Shown piece after piece: positions 16,945-26,213 of a stretch of DNA of 64,000 bases. Positions within the stretch are counted from its first letter, which is position 1, and the number at the start of each line of letters is the position of its first letter. This stretch comes from an uncultured Marinicella sp. (GTDB taxonomy: Bacteria; Pseudomonadota; Gammaproteobacteria; Xanthomonadales; Marinicellaceae). The stretch is taken from contig CANNAM010000001.1 of assembly GCA_947502595.1 (NCBI GenBank), positions 1-64,000 of the forward strand, read 5' to 3'. The translations under genes were made by a program, and so were the position numbers. A model generated the notes under the pieces. The model was not told the origin of the DNA and ran no database searches. It was given only the letters and a program-made list of their open reading frames with translations.

Positions 16945-17484
16945 GTGTTTGGAAATAGATTAAATCCAGTTGCCCGAGCTGAAAAATACATAGATAAAGG
17001 TAACTATAAAAAGGCCATGAAAATCTTGGCCAATACCTTTAAAAAATATCCCAACAGTCTGGATTTGGCTCGTCTGCGCTTTGAATATGGCAAATACATT
17101 CCATTTGACGATTTTCATCACCAAGCAGCCATTGATTATTTCAATTTACAGTTACAGTTCGATGTTTCCGGTGAAAAAATTCACAGTGATTTTGTGAAGT
17201 ATATGACCACCACACAAGGCAGGATTCAATTAGATGACCCTACGCTGGTCAAGCTTTCAGTGGTCTTTGCTGCCAATGGCTTTGAAAACAACGCAGTGTA
17301 TATCATCAATTCTATGGTCAGAAAAGAATGTGAGTTGCCAGAATTTGTTGATTCTTTGGTGGCAATCATTAATTACCTGGAAGAAAAAGGTGCCGATAAG
17401 AAAACCGCCAGTTATAAAAACTACCTTAAATGGCACTATCCAGATCATGAAATGACGCATTACATTCTGGGTAAAAAGAATTAA
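16945..17484 (+). CDS. Small TPR-like hypothetical protein
   Basis: 179 residues, GTG start (MFGNRLNPVARAEKYIDKGNYKKAMKIL). The A-E-K-Y-I-D-K-G-N-Y-K-K-A-M-K-I-L segment is a clear tetratricopeptide-like helix pair; the rest is helical and charged without catalytic motifs. No signal peptide. Probably cytoplasmic and protein-binding. It is convergent with dxs and lies 56 bases after radC. I do not recognise the family. Confidence 0.7.
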   Translation: MFGNRLNPVARAEKYIDKGNYKKAMKILANTFKKYPNSLDLARLRFEYGKYIPFDDFHHQAAIDYFNLQLQFDVSGEKIHSDFVKYMTTTQGRIQLDDPTLVKLSVVFAANGFENNAVYIINSMVRKECELPEFVDSLVAIINYLEEKGADKKTASYKNYLKWHYPDHEMTHYILGKKN

Positions 17485-17520
17485 AAGTTCACTGGCTTAA
17501 GCCTTTTCTGCAGTTCAGCA

Positions 17521-19422
17521 TCATATCGAATACACCTTTGAGCCTTTTTGTTGTTTAATGAAATTGTTGATGGTTAGCAACATTTTATCGGTACTCAAAC
17601 CAGCTTCGTCTAACAACTCTTCTCTTGATCCGTGGTCTTGGAAGCTGTCAGGCAATCCCAAGTTCAGCACCGGTGATGTGATTTTCAGCGCATGCAATAT
17701 TTCATTCACAAAACTCCCGGCACCGCCTTGAATGACGTTGTCTTCAATGGTGACTATGTGGCTGTGGGTGCGGGCAATTTTTTCAATCATTTTGCGGTCA
17801 ATGGGTTTAATGAATCGCATATTGATTAACGTGGCATCAAGCTCTTCAGCGACCAACATTGCTTCACTTAATAAGGCGCCAAATGAAAGTATGGCCACCA
17901 CTTTGGCACCTTTTCTGACGCGTTCGGCTTGGCCAATTGTCAATGCTTGCATTTTGGGCAATATAGCAGAACCAGGGCCTTTACCTCTGGGGTAGCGCAC
18001 CGCCACAGGGCCTGCATGTTGGTAGCCCGTATACAACATTTGGCGACATTCGTTTTCATTGGCAGGAGCCATGATGGTCATATTGGGTACGCATCGCAAA
18101 AAGCTCAAATCTAAGTTGCCTGCGTGGGTAGCACCATCAGGCCCAACCACGCCGCCACGATCGATGGCAAACAACACATCCAGATTTTGAATGGCTACAT
18201 CGTGAATCAGTTGATCGTATGCACGTTGTAAAAAAGATGAGTAAATGGCCACCACTGGTTTGGCCCCTTCACAAGCCATACCAGCAGCCAGAGTCACGGC
18301 ATGTTGTTCTGCGATGCCCACATCAAAGTACCGTTTAGGAAACAATTTAGAGAACTCAACCAGACCGGAACCTTCGCGCATGGCAGGGGTGATGCCGACC
18401 AGGTTTTTATCAATCCGCGCCATATCACAAAGCCATTGGCCAAACACTTCGGTGTAACTGGGGGTAGAAGGTTTGTTTTTGCTTTGAATGCCTTCACTTG
18501 GGTTGAACTTGCCCACTGCATGGTATTTTATTGGGTCTTCTTCAGCTGGTTTATAACCTTTGCCTTTTTTGGTGATGATGTGCAGCAGTTTCGGGCCTTT
18601 GATTTCTTTGGCAACTTCCAGTGTTGCTACCAGTTGGTTGACATCATGGCCATCGATTGGTCCGAGGTGATGAAAGCCCAATTCTTCAAATAAGGTGTTG
18701 GGTACAAACATGCCTTTGGTGTGTTCTTCCCAGCGCGACATGAATTTCCACAGCCAAGAGCCTCGACGCATGATGCGTTTAGATTTTTCACGCATGCGGT
18801 TGTAAGTTCTGCCGCTGACAATTTTAATCAACATGCGTGACAAGGCACCTACATTGGGTGAAATAGACATCTCATTTTCATTCAGTACCACCAGCATATT
18901 GGTGTCCAATTCGCCGCCGTGATTCAAAGCTTCATAAGCCATTCCAGCAGTCATGGCACCATCACCAATGACTGCCACCACTTCACGTTCAGTACCGGTT
19001 ATTTGGCTGCCCAGTGACATGCCCAATGCGGCACCAATCGAAGTGGATGAATGACCCACGCCGAACGTATCGTATTCACTTTCGGTGCGCTTAGGAAATG
19101 GTGCCAGACCGCCTTTTTGTTTGATGGTGGTGAGGCGATTCTTGCGACCCGTCAAAATCTTGTGTGGGTATGCTTGGTGACCAACATCCCAAACGATGCG
19201 ATCATGTGGAGTCTGAAACACATAATGCAAAGCCACTGTCAGCTCAACTGTCCCCAGTCCTGAGCCAAAATGTCCACCGCTTTGTGAGACCTGTTCGATT
19301 AAATAAGCGCGCAATTCATCAGCAGCCTGGGTCAGCTGTGATTTGTCTAGTTGTCTTAAGTCGGCTGGTATATTGATTTGGTCTAACAAAGGGTATTCGG
19401 TGTTCATGATTGACTCGCTCAT
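17521..19422 (-). CDS. dxs: 1-deoxy-D-xylulose-5-phosphate synthase
   Basis: First enzyme of the MEP isoprenoid pathway: thiamine-diphosphate-dependent condensation of pyruvate with glyceraldehyde 3-phosphate. The 633 residues carry V-G-H-Q-A-Y-P-H-K (about 80), the ThDP/Mg motif [15 protein letters not shown] and the transketolase pyrimidine-domain block [15 protein letters not shown]. An alternative start is Met6. It follows gpmA by 18 bases on the same strand, so both are probably one transcript; phosphoglycerate mutase and DXS both sit around the triose/pyruvate node. Confidence 0.97.
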   Translation of the reverse strand: MSESIMNTEYPLLDQINIPADLRQLDKSQLTQAADELRAYLIEQVSQSGGHFGSGLGTVELTVALHYVFQTPHDRIVWDVGHQAYPHKILTGRKNRLTTIKQKGGLAPFPKRTESEYDTFGVGHSSTSIGAALGMSLGSQITGTEREVVAVIGDGAMTAGMAYEALNHGGELDTNMLVVLNENEMSISPNVGALSRMLIKIVSGRTYNRMREKSKRIMRRGSWLWKFMSRWEEHTKGMFVPNTLFEELGFHHLGPIDGHDVNQLVATLEVAKEIKGPKLLHIITKKGKGYKPAEEDPIKYHAVGKFNPSEGIQSKNKPSTPSYTEVFGQWLCDMARIDKNLVGITPAMREGSGLVEFSKLFPKRYFDVGIAEQHAVTLAAGMACEGAKPVVAIYSSFLQRAYDQLIHDVAIQNLDVLFAIDRGGVVGPDGATHAGNLDLSFLRCVPNMTIMAPANENECRQMLYTGYQHAGPVAVRYPRGKGPGSAILPKMQALTIGQAERVRKGAKVVAILSFGALLSEAMLVAEELDATLINMRFIKPIDRKMIEKIARTHSHIVTIEDNVIQGGAGSFVNEILHALKITSPVLNLGLPDSFQDHGSREELLDEAGLSTDKMLLTINNFIKQQKGSKVYSI

Positions 19423-19440
19423 TGTGCTATAAGTCGGGCG

Positions 19441-20190
19441 TTAACCCTGTGCTTTACCTTGTTTTTCCACCGCGGCCATGGCGGCAGTTAATGCTTGTTC
19501 ATCACCGAGGTAATAACTTTTAATTGGCTTCAGTTGATCATCAAGTTCATAAACCAATGGCACACCCGTAGGGATGTTCAGTTTAAGAATTTCAGTCTCA
19601 GAAACATCGTCTAAATACTGTACCAACGCCCGCAGAGAATTGCCGTGAGCGGTGATGATGATGCGTTTGCCGGCTTGCAAATCTGGCACTATGTTTGCAT
19701 GCCAATAGGGCAACACCCGTGCAACGGTGTCTTTCAAGCATTCACCCAGTGGTATTTGTTCTTTGCTCAGTGCCTGGTAACGTCGGTCATTGGCAATGTT
19801 GCGTTCATCATCCCAATCAAGCTTAGGCGGTGGAGTGGCATAACTGCGGCGCCAAATGTGGACTTGTTCATCACCATATTTGGCGGCTGTTTCAGCTTTA
19901 TTAAGACCTTGAAGCGCGCCATAATGGCGTTCGTTCAAGCGCCAACTGCGATTCACTGGTAGCCATGATTGATCCATCACGTCGGCAGCAATGTTATAGG
20001 TTTTGATTGCCCGCTTTAAAACGGAAGTATAGGCTTGGTCAAATTCAAAGCCAGAATCACGCAAAAGCTGGCCTGCTGACTGTGCTTGCTTGACACCATT
20101 TTCAGTCAAATCAACATCTTTCCAGCCCGTGAAGCGGTTGGCTAAATTCCACTCACTTTCGCCATGTCTTAATAACACCAATTTAATCAT
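19441..20190 (-). CDS. gpmA: 2,3-bisphosphoglycerate-dependent phosphoglycerate mutase
   Basis: Interconverts 3- and 2-phosphoglycerate in glycolysis. The phosphohistidine motif [10 protein letters not shown] is at residues 7-16, followed by [12 protein letters not shown] and the second active-site histidine in [11 protein letters not shown]. 249 residues, full length. First gene of a gpmA-dxs unit; a TATAAT box (20223-20218) and a palindrome over the -35 region lie upstream. Confidence 0.97.
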   Translation of the reverse strand: MIKLVLLRHGESEWNLANRFTGWKDVDLTENGVKQAQSAGQLLRDSGFEFDQAYTSVLKRAIKTYNIAADVMDQSWLPVNRSWRLNERHYGALQGLNKAETAAKYGDEQVHIWRRSYATPPPKLDWDDERNIANDRRYQALSKEQIPLGECLKDTVARVLPYWHANIVPDLQAGKRIIITAHGNSLRALVQYLDDVSETEILKLNIPTGVPLVYELDDQLKPIKSYYLGDEQALTAAMAAVEKQGKAQG

Positions 20191-20217
20191 ATTGAATTTT
20201 TTAATTTGAACGCTTGA

Positions 20218-20223
20218 ATTATA
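20218..20223 (-). promoter_or_regulatory. Probable -10 box of gpmA-dxs
   Basis: A perfect TATAAT on the minus strand, 28 bases before the gpmA ATG. At 17 bases upstream the -35 position falls inside the TTCTTAC-N6-GTAAGAA palindrome and has little consensus of its own. Confidence 0.5.
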
Positions 20224-20240
20224 TCACGGGTGTCTATGTT

Positions 20241-20260
20241 TTCTTACAAGTGAGTAAGAA
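20241..20260. promoter_or_regulatory. Palindrome TTCTTAC-N6-GTAAGAA upstream of gpmA
   Basis: Second exact copy of the arms seen at 16113-16132, with spacer AAGTGA. It covers the expected -35 element of the gpmA promoter and lies 83 bases before the small gene at 20344. Confidence 0.6.
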
Positions 20261-20343
20261 TATTGCGGTGGTTTAAGGACTGGATTAAATTTAAACTGTA
20301 TAGTCAATACAGCGCTGATGCTGAATGACAGTAGGAATGACTG

Positions 20344-20514
20344 ATGAATCAAATTGAACTGCAAAAAATTATGTATGAAATAGAAGCCATTATCAACCAA
20401 TTGGCTGAGTGCAATTACTGCAAGCATGGCATTGGCCGTGAAAGTAAAAAGCTGCTCAGTGAATTATTTAAGCTGAAAATCGAGCAGGCCTGCCAAATCA
20501 AACAAGTCAGTTAA
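20344..20514 (+). CDS. Small 56-residue protein with C-x2-C
   Basis: The frame MNQIELQKIMYEI... ends at a TAA at 20512. TAGGA lies seven bases before the ATG, a good ribosome-binding site. The predicted product is two amphipathic helices joined by a turn containing C-N-Y-C-K-H-G-I-G, and a third Cys near the C terminus. A metal- or thiol-binding helical hairpin is possible but unproven. It converges on the SLC13 gene with a 4-base overlap. Confidence 0.5.
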   Translation: MNQIELQKIMYEIEAIINQLAECNYCKHGIGRESKKLLSELFKLKIEQACQIKQVS

Positions 20515-22349
20515 AACAGCCAGTTAATCATGCTCAAAGATACGGCCATAAAAATCACCGTCATGATGCTGCCGACTTTCAGGAAATCCGCAACACTGTA
20601 TCCGCCTGGGCCCATGATTAAAGCCGATACTTGATGGGTGGGTAGAATGAATGCATTGGAAGTTGAGATAGCCACAATCAGCGCATATACCATTGGATTG
20701 CCACCGGTTTCGATGGCAATGTTAATCGCCAGTGGTACCAACAACACTGTGGCGCCTACATTCGACATCACCAATGAAAATAAAGTGGCCAAAGTGGCAA
20801 TCGCCAGCTGGTAAATCAGCTGTGGAACCGAACCTAAAGTGCTGATCACGTATTGGGCTATCCAAGTGGCGGCACCCGTGTGTTCCATGGCATAGCCCAA
20901 TGGAATCAAGCAGGCCAATAGGAACACGGTTTTCCAGCTGACTGCACGGTAGGCTTCATCCATGTTCAGCACACCAAAAATAACCATCCCAATGGCGCCA
21001 GTCAGTAATGACAGTGACAGTTTTAAATCAGTAAAAATCACCAAAAATATACTCAGCGTAAAGAACAGCAAAGCAAAGGGAATTTTTTGTGGTCGTTGTG
21101 GTTCGGCAGGTACGTCACTGACCAAGGCCACATTGCGTGAGCGACTCAAGCCCATTTGATCTGCCCAGCGACCGTGAATGATAAAAGTATCTCCGAGTTG
21201 TAACTCCAAGTCATACATTTCCTCACCGGTATAAATTTTGTTGTTTCTCGATACGGCCAGGATGGTGATGGCATATTCTTTGCGAAAATGAAATTCAGAC
21301 AGTTTAAGGCCCAAATACCTTGAGCCTGGTACCACCACAGCTTCGGAGGTGCCGGATATAGATGGATTGAAATCCAGTTTAAACTGTTTGAGTTTAGGTA
21401 GAATGGTGAGGTTGAACTCTTCGGCAAATTGGTTGATTTGATCTTTGCTGCCCATGACGCCCAAGATGGCTCCATTCCAGATGAATTTTTTGCGTGAAGG
21501 GGACAAGCTGGACTCGCCTTCAGTGAACAGTGCAATCACATGAGGGATGTGATTATCAAATTCTAGCTCCTCAATCATTTTACCCACCAGCGGACTGTCT
21601 TTGTTGACAATCATTTCTGTGATGTTTTTATCTATGCCGTAGTTGTCACGAAAATAGGAGTCGGATTTGTGGTTGTTGATGTGTGAAATTTCTTTGGCTT
21701 GAGGCAACAGAAACCGGCCAATAACTAAAAAATAGATCACCCCGCTGGCCAATAAAGCCAAGCCAATTGGGGTGGTAGAAAACAGACTGAAGGTGTCTAT
21801 GGTGTCGGCACCAGGCGGCAGCGATAGGTTGGAGGTTTGAATCAAGTCGTTCAGCAAAATCAAGGGTGATGAACCCACCATGGTAACCGTGCCACCTAAG
21901 ATGGCACAAAAACCCATGGGCATTAACAACCTTGAGATGGGTAAATTTGCGGCACTGGAAATTTTACTCATGACCGGTAAAAACAGGGCTGTTGCGCCCA
22001 CATTTTGCATAAATCCTGAAATCCCACCCACAGTCAATGAAACAACAGGCATCACGGTTTTTTCGGTCTTACCACCGACCCTTAAAATCAAATTAGCCAC
22101 AGCAGTCATCACACCCGTGCGGTCTAAACCTGCGCCCAGAATCATCACTGCAATGATGGCGATCACTGCATTGGATGCAAAACCATCGAATATGTGGGTG
22201 TCAGGTACCAGTCCGGTCAAACCCAACATAACCAAAATCAATAAAGCCGCGACATCAATGCGTATAACCTCGGTCACAAACATCAGAATGGTGTAAGCCA
22301 GAATAGCAAATACCATCATCATCTCATTGGTCAGCGGAATCATTTCCAT
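20511..22349 (-). CDS. SLC13/DASS family transporter with two RCK_C (TrkA-C) domains
   Basis: 612 residues. Two blocks of hydrophobic segments (about 10-200 and 420-612) flank a soluble centre (about 230-410) with two TrkA-C-type regulatory domains, ending in L-Q-L-G-D-T-F-I-I-H-G-R. This is the architecture of the SLC13-type permeases annotated for sulfate, citrate or other anions; the substrate cannot be called from sequence. Repeated N-V-G-A-T-A/V-L-L motifs near both block ends fit the DASS substrate sites. The start ATG shares its A with the trmB stop (TGATG), so it is translationally coupled. Confidence 0.88.
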   Translation of the reverse strand: MEMIPLTNEMMMVFAILAYTILMFVTEVIRIDVAALLILVMLGLTGLVPDTHIFDGFASNAVIAIIAVMILGAGLDRTGVMTAVANLILRVGGKTEKTVMPVVSLTVGGISGFMQNVGATALFLPVMSKISSAANLPISRLLMPMGFCAILGGTVTMVGSSPLILLNDLIQTSNLSLPPGADTIDTFSLFSTTPIGLALLASGVIYFLVIGRFLLPQAKEISHINNHKSDSYFRDNYGIDKNITEMIVNKDSPLVGKMIEELEFDNHIPHVIALFTEGESSLSPSRKKFIWNGAILGVMGSKDQINQFAEEFNLTILPKLKQFKLDFNPSISGTSEAVVVPGSRYLGLKLSEFHFRKEYAITILAVSRNNKIYTGEEMYDLELQLGDTFIIHGRWADQMGLSRSRNVALVSDVPAEPQRPQKIPFALLFFTLSIFLVIFTDLKLSLSLLTGAIGMVIFGVLNMDEAYRAVSWKTVFLLACLIPLGYAMEHTGAATWIAQYVISTLGSVPQLIYQLAIATLATLFSLVMSNVGATVLLVPLAINIAIETGGNPMVYALIVAISTSNAFILPTHQVSALIMGPGGYSVADFLKVGSIMTVIFMAVSLSMINWLF

Positions 22350-23032
22350 CAGGTTTTCTGCATGATTAAATCGTAGGTGCCATGTTCGAGTCGTTGACCG
22401 CGCCGTTCAAATTTAGTCACAGGTCGCCATGCTGGCCTAGGAGCAAAGCCGTTGTTAGGCTGTTGGTTTTGCAACCAAGTGTTTTCTGCAAACAAGGCCT
22501 GGACTTCCAACGCGTAAGGTTCCCAGTCTGAGGCATAGTGTAAGCGGCCACCGGTGGTGAGTTTGGGCTGGATTAAATCCAGAAAATCCTGATTGATGAT
22601 ACGTCGTTTGTGGTGCCGTTTTTTATGCCAAGGGTCAGGAAAGTAGATGTGTATCGCTGCCAGTGATTGGTCGGGAATGAATAAGTTGAGCATGTCGACC
22701 GCATCGTTGCGAATGATGCGCACATTACGCAGCTGCAACTCATCGATGCCCATCAACAAATGACCGACACCAGGTAAGTGGACTTCAATGCCTAAAAAGT
22801 TCACCTCAGGGTGCTTTTGTGCTGCATGGATGATGGATTCACCGTTGCCAAAACCAATGTCCAGCCACACTGGGTTGTCATTGCCAAACAGCTGTTTAAA
22901 ATCAATGGCTTGGTCAGGGTTGAATGCAAAAACAGGCAACAATGCTTCAACTGCTTTTTTCTGACCGGTGGTCATCTTGCCTTTTCGCAGTACAAAGCTG
23001 CGAATTTGTCGGTCAGTTGATTCGAATTTCAT
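22349..23032 (-). CDS. trmB: tRNA (guanine-N7-)-methyltransferase TrmB
   Basis: Methylates G46 in the variable loop of tRNAs using S-adenosylmethionine. The SAM-binding L-D-I-G-F-G-N-G-E-S, the I-Y-F-P-D-P-W-H-K-K-R-H-H-K-R-R signature and the late T-K-F-E-R-R-G block are all present in 227 residues. Overlaps the start of the SLC13 gene. Confidence 0.96.
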   Translation of the reverse strand: MKFESTDRQIRSFVLRKGKMTTGQKKAVEALLPVFAFNPDQAIDFKQLFGNDNPVWLDIGFGNGESIIHAAQKHPEVNFLGIEVHLPGVGHLLMGIDELQLRNVRIIRNDAVDMLNLFIPDQSLAAIHIYFPDPWHKKRHHKRRIINQDFLDLIQPKLTTGGRLHYASDWEPYALEVQALFAENTWLQNQQPNNGFAPRPAWRPVTKFERRGQRLEHGTYDLIMQKT

Positions 23033-23238
23033 GCTAAGCCATCAGGTTAAATAATCACATTCTACCGAAGTTCAGACGTACATGACTACCCCTTTTTTGC
23101 ATCTCATGAAATAGTATTTTTTAATGAGCCGCAGCAACACTTATTTGAGCTGTGCCAATCAGCTTGTAAGTTCGCAGGTTGCTATTTTCAACTAGGCTGG
23201 GTTGCCTGCCGGTTCTGGTGCAATCAAAAATGTTTCGG

Positions 23239-23835
23239 TTAAGGTGTCTGACACAGTAACAACTGTTGTTGGTTTAAACTGCCTTGCAGCTGCGTGTAGT
23301 CATGCAGTCGTTGGTTGTGTAAATCCAATATATGATCATGAGGATAGGGATTTTTGTCATAGAAAACTAAACCGCGGTAACCAATCTTTTGTATTAACTT
23401 GGCATCGATTAAAGTTTTGATTTCAGTGTTGAAGTCGGTGTACCAAGGCAATTGATTGTCAATTAGCTGCTGCAGGGTTTGTTGACTGGGGTGTTGTGCG
23501 CTCATGCGGATGAACAGCAATAACTCGCACAATTCATTGTGCTGGTTAAGCTGTAGATTTTTGATGTCGTCATAAACTTGGTATTGGTGCAAACAACGTT
23601 GGTGGTAAAAGCTGGCTTGAATCAATAAATGCTGTGCCAACTGTTTTTCAATTTGAAAAACAGTGTGGTGTTCGGTGGTGGTGCTTGACAGCTGCTTCTT
23701 AATCAATCGAAACAGGTGTTGAGCCAACGGGCCAAACCAACTGCGTAACTGCTTGTTTTTCTTGTGGTGGTTAAGTTGTAAACAGCTTTCGCCTGATTGT
23801 TGGTGGTTTTCGGTGTAAGTTAATTGCCAAGTCAT
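23239..23835 (-). CDS. Divergent Fur-like protein (uncertain), preceded by a Fur box
   Basis: 198 residues. The C-terminal half (about 95-180) has the look of a Fur-family winged helix followed by the start of the dimerisation domain: Q-Q-T-L-Q-Q-L-I ... F-N-T-E-I-K-T-L-I-D-A-K-L-I-Q-K-I-G-Y-R-G, then F-Y-D-K-N-P-Y-P-H-D-H-I-L-D, comparable to the P-H-H-H-L-I-C block of Fur. The zinc CxxC pairs of Fur are absent and the first 95 residues (Gln/His/Leu-rich, helical) match nothing I know. A good Fur box lies 32 bases before the ATG, so expression is probably iron-repressed. It could also be an unrelated iron-regulated protein. Confidence 0.55.
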   Translation of the reverse strand: MTWQLTYTENHQQSGESCLQLNHHKKNKQLRSWFGPLAQHLFRLIKKQLSSTTTEHHTVFQIEKQLAQHLLIQASFYHQRCLHQYQVYDDIKNLQLNQHNELCELLLFIRMSAQHPSQQTLQQLIDNQLPWYTDFNTEIKTLIDAKLIQKIGYRGLVFYDKNPYPHDHILDLHNQRLHDYTQLQGSLNQQQLLLCQTP

Positions 23836-23866
23836 GTGGTGTAGTAAATAAAGAATGCCTTCAAAT

Positions 23867-23885
23867 ATAAATGATAATCATTCTC
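23867..23885. promoter_or_regulatory. Fur box
   Basis: ATAAATGATAATCATTCTC matches the 19-bp Fur consensus at about 15 positions, with an intact central ATGATAATCAT. It lies between the Fur-like gene (minus) and the MarR-hut genes (plus), closer to the former. Confidence 0.75.
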
Positions 23886-23909
23886 ATTACAATAATTTTG
23901 TGAAAGTTG

Positions 23910-23932
23910 TTGACTGAATGCACCTGTGGTGC
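23910..23932 (+). promoter_or_regulatory. Possible -35 and short palindrome upstream of the MarR gene
   Basis: TTGACT (23910-23915) is followed by GCACC-TGT-GGTGC (23920-23932), an exact 5-bp inverted repeat. This is a plausible place for autoregulation of the MarR-hut operon; the -10 box is not clear. Confidence 0.3.
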
Positions 23933-23994
23933 GAAGATTTACGGCTAATTACGCAACATATTACATTAATCGTTTTTGGGCCTACAATCATGAC

Positions 23995-24519
23995 ATGCTT
24001 AGCGCCACTTATAAACTCACCAGAATAATGAGTAAAGCCAGTTCTGACCACAACATCAGCCAAACTTTCATTGGTAAACAAGCCGATGATTTGGGCCAAC
24101 TCATCAGTGTACAGATTAAACCAATCTACCAAGCATTGGGCATCATCGTGCCAGTCAAATCTTGTTCCATCATTCATCAGTTGCAGGTAGCTGAGCAAGC
24201 ATCGGTGACTGAATTGGCCAAAGAGTTGAAGCAATCACACCAGTTGGTCAAACAAAAATTACCGCGATTAATTAAGTTGGGTTTAATTGAATCAAGGCAT
24301 GATACAGGTGACAAAAGGCGTATATATTATCGCTTAACTTCACTGGGAGAAGACCAAGCTGAGCGCCTGAATCAACATTCCATGGCGCAGGTGTATGCCA
24401 GTTTATCCGCCGAAATAAATGCAGACTTGTACCAAGTATTAACTGCAGCCATCAATGGGTTGAAGCAAAAAGATTTGCTCAGCCGTTTCCAACAATTACA
24501 AAACCAGCAGAAGAACTAA
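23995..24519 (+). CDS. MarR family transcriptional regulator, leading the hut operon
   Basis: About 174 residues from the ATG at 23995. The winged helix is visible as [32 protein letters not shown], followed by the wing [13 protein letters not shown]. Upstream in-frame codons to 23926 are probably untranslated; Met at 24028 is an alternative start. It ends five bases before hutU, so it is almost certainly co-transcribed with the histidine-utilisation genes and is a candidate regulator of them. Most proteobacterial hut operons use the GntR-type HutC instead. Confidence 0.85.
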   Translation: MLSATYKLTRIMSKASSDHNISQTFIGKQADDLGQLISVQIKPIYQALGIIVPVKSCSIIHQLQVAEQASVTELAKELKQSHQLVKQKLPRLIKLGLIESRHDTGDKRRIYYRLTSLGEDQAERLNQHSMAQVYASLSAEINADLYQVLTAAINGLKQKDLLSRFQQLQNQQKN

Positions 24520-24524
24520 GAATC

Positions 24525-26213
24525 ATGAAAGAACCAGCTATCAATCGTCAAATAAAAGCGCCCACCGGCACAAAGCTCAATGCCAAATCATGGCTCACCG
24601 AAGCGCCGTTAAGGATGTTAATGAACAACTTAGATCCTGAGGTGGCTGAACGGCCAGAGGATTTGGTGGTGTACGGAGGCATCGGCAAAGCCGCTAGAAA
24701 CTGGGCTTGTTATGATGCCATTGTTGCCAGCTTGAAACAGCTTGAAAAAGATGAAACTTTACTGGTGCAATCAGGCAAGCCGGTCGGCGTATTCAAAACC
24801 CATGCCGATGCACCCAGGGTGTTGATTGCCAATTCAAATTTAGTGCCCCATTGGGCCAACTGGGAGCACTTTAATGAGCTGGATAAAAAGGGCTTGATGA
24901 TGTACGGCCAGATGACGGCGGGTTCGTGGATTTATATTGGCTCACAAGGCATCGTACAAGGCACTTATGAAACCTTTGTTGAAGCAGGGCGCCAACATTT
25001 CAATGGCGACACCTCAGGTAAATGGATTTTAACTGGTGGCTTGGGTGGTATGGGTGGTGCTCAACCCTTGGCTGCAACCATGGCTGGTTACAGTATGGTT
25101 GCTGTGGAATGTGATGAAAGCCGCATTGATTTCAGGATGAAGACTGGTTATGTCGATAAAAAAGCCCGTTCCATCGATGAGGCCATGGGCTTATTAAATG
25201 CCGCCATTGAACAGGGGCAAGCCATTTCAATTGGTTTGTTGGGTAATGCCGCAGATGTGTTTCCACAGTTGTACCAAGCAGGTGTGCGTCCAGATTTAGT
25301 CACTGACCAAACCTCGGCACATGACCCGACCAATGGTTATTTGCCGCAAGGTTGGACCGTTGAACAATGGCACAAAGCTTCCAGGGACGAACCGCAAAAA
25401 GTGGCCGCTGCTGCCAGACAATCCATTGCCGTCCAAGTCCAAGCAATGCTGGACTTTCATGCTTTGGGCATTCCAACTGTAGATTACGGCAATAACATCA
25501 GACAAGAAGCTTTTAATGAAGGGGTTACAAAGGCCTTTGATTTTCCTGGATTTGTGCCGGCTTATGTCAGACCGTTGTTTTGTCGTGGTGTTGGCCCGTT
25601 TCGCTGGGTGGCGCTTTCAGGTGACCCGGAAGACATCTATAAAACCGATGCCAAAGTTAAAGAGTTGATTCCAGATGATCCGCATTTGCACAATTGGTTG
25701 GACATGGCCCGTGACCGTATTCAGTTCCAAGGCTTGCCGGCGCGTATTTGTTGGGTAGGTTTGGGGCAGCGACATAAGCTGGGCTTGGCCTTCAATGCAA
25801 TGGTTGAATCTGGCGAGCTCAAAGCACCGGTGGTGATTGGTCGCGATCATTTGGACTCTGGTTCTGTGGCCTCACCGAATCGTGAAACCGAAAGTATGCA
25901 AGATGGCTCGGATGCGGTATCTGATTGGCCGTTGCTGAACGCCATGTTGAATGTGGCTGGTGGTGCCACTTGGGTTTCATTGCACCATGGCGGTGGTGTG
26001 GGCATGGGCTACTCGCAACATTCTGGGGTGGTGATTTGTTGTGATGGTACGGACGAAGCGGCCAAACGGATTGAACGTGTGCTGTGGAATGACCCGGCCA
26101 CCGGTGTGATGCGCCATGCCGATGCAGGGTATGAAATTGCCCAAGCCTGTGCCCGTGAACACGAATTAAATATACCAATGTTAAACCCAACCAATGCAGG
26201 GAGCCAATCATGA
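24525..26213 (+). CDS. hutU: Urocanate hydratase
   Basis: Second step of histidine catabolism: NAD+-dependent hydration of urocanate to imidazolonepropionate in the cytoplasm. 562 residues, the family length, with the N-terminal [13 protein letters not shown] block, the dinucleotide-binding [10 protein letters not shown] region and the R-I-C-W-V-G-L-G segment holding the active-site cysteine. The [17 protein letters not shown] signature lies near the C terminus. Its stop overlaps the hutH start (ATGA). Confidence 0.97.
   Translation: MKEPAINRQIKAPTGTKLNAKSWLTEAPLRMLMNNLDPEVAERPEDLVVYGGIGKAARNWACYDAIVASLKQLEKDETLLVQSGKPVGVFKTHADAPRVLIANSNLVPHWANWEHFNELDKKGLMMYGQMTAGSWIYIGSQGIVQGTYETFVEAGRQHFNGDTSGKWILTGGLGGMGGAQPLAATMAGYSMVAVECDESRIDFRMKTGYVDKKARSIDEAMGLLNAAIEQGQAISIGLLGNAADVFPQLYQAGVRPDLVTDQTSAHDPTNGYLPQGWTVEQWHKASRDEPQKVAAAARQSIAVQVQAMLDFHALGIPTVDYGNNIRQEAFNEGVTKAFDFPGFVPAYVRPLFCRGVGPFRWVALSGDPEDIYKTDAKVKELIPDDPHLHNWLDMARDRIQFQGLPARICWVGLGQRHKLGLAFNAMVESGELKAPVVIGRDHLDSGSVASPNRETESMQDGSDAVSDWPLLNAMLNVAGGATWVSLHHGGGVGMGYSQHSGVVICCDGTDEAAKRIERVLWNDPATGVMRHADAGYEIAQACAREHELNIPMLNPTNAGSQS

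Noticed and set aside
23190-23230. Second copy of the TAGGCTGGG repeat seen at 1593
   Set aside because: Only about nine bases match and no complementary arm is nearby.
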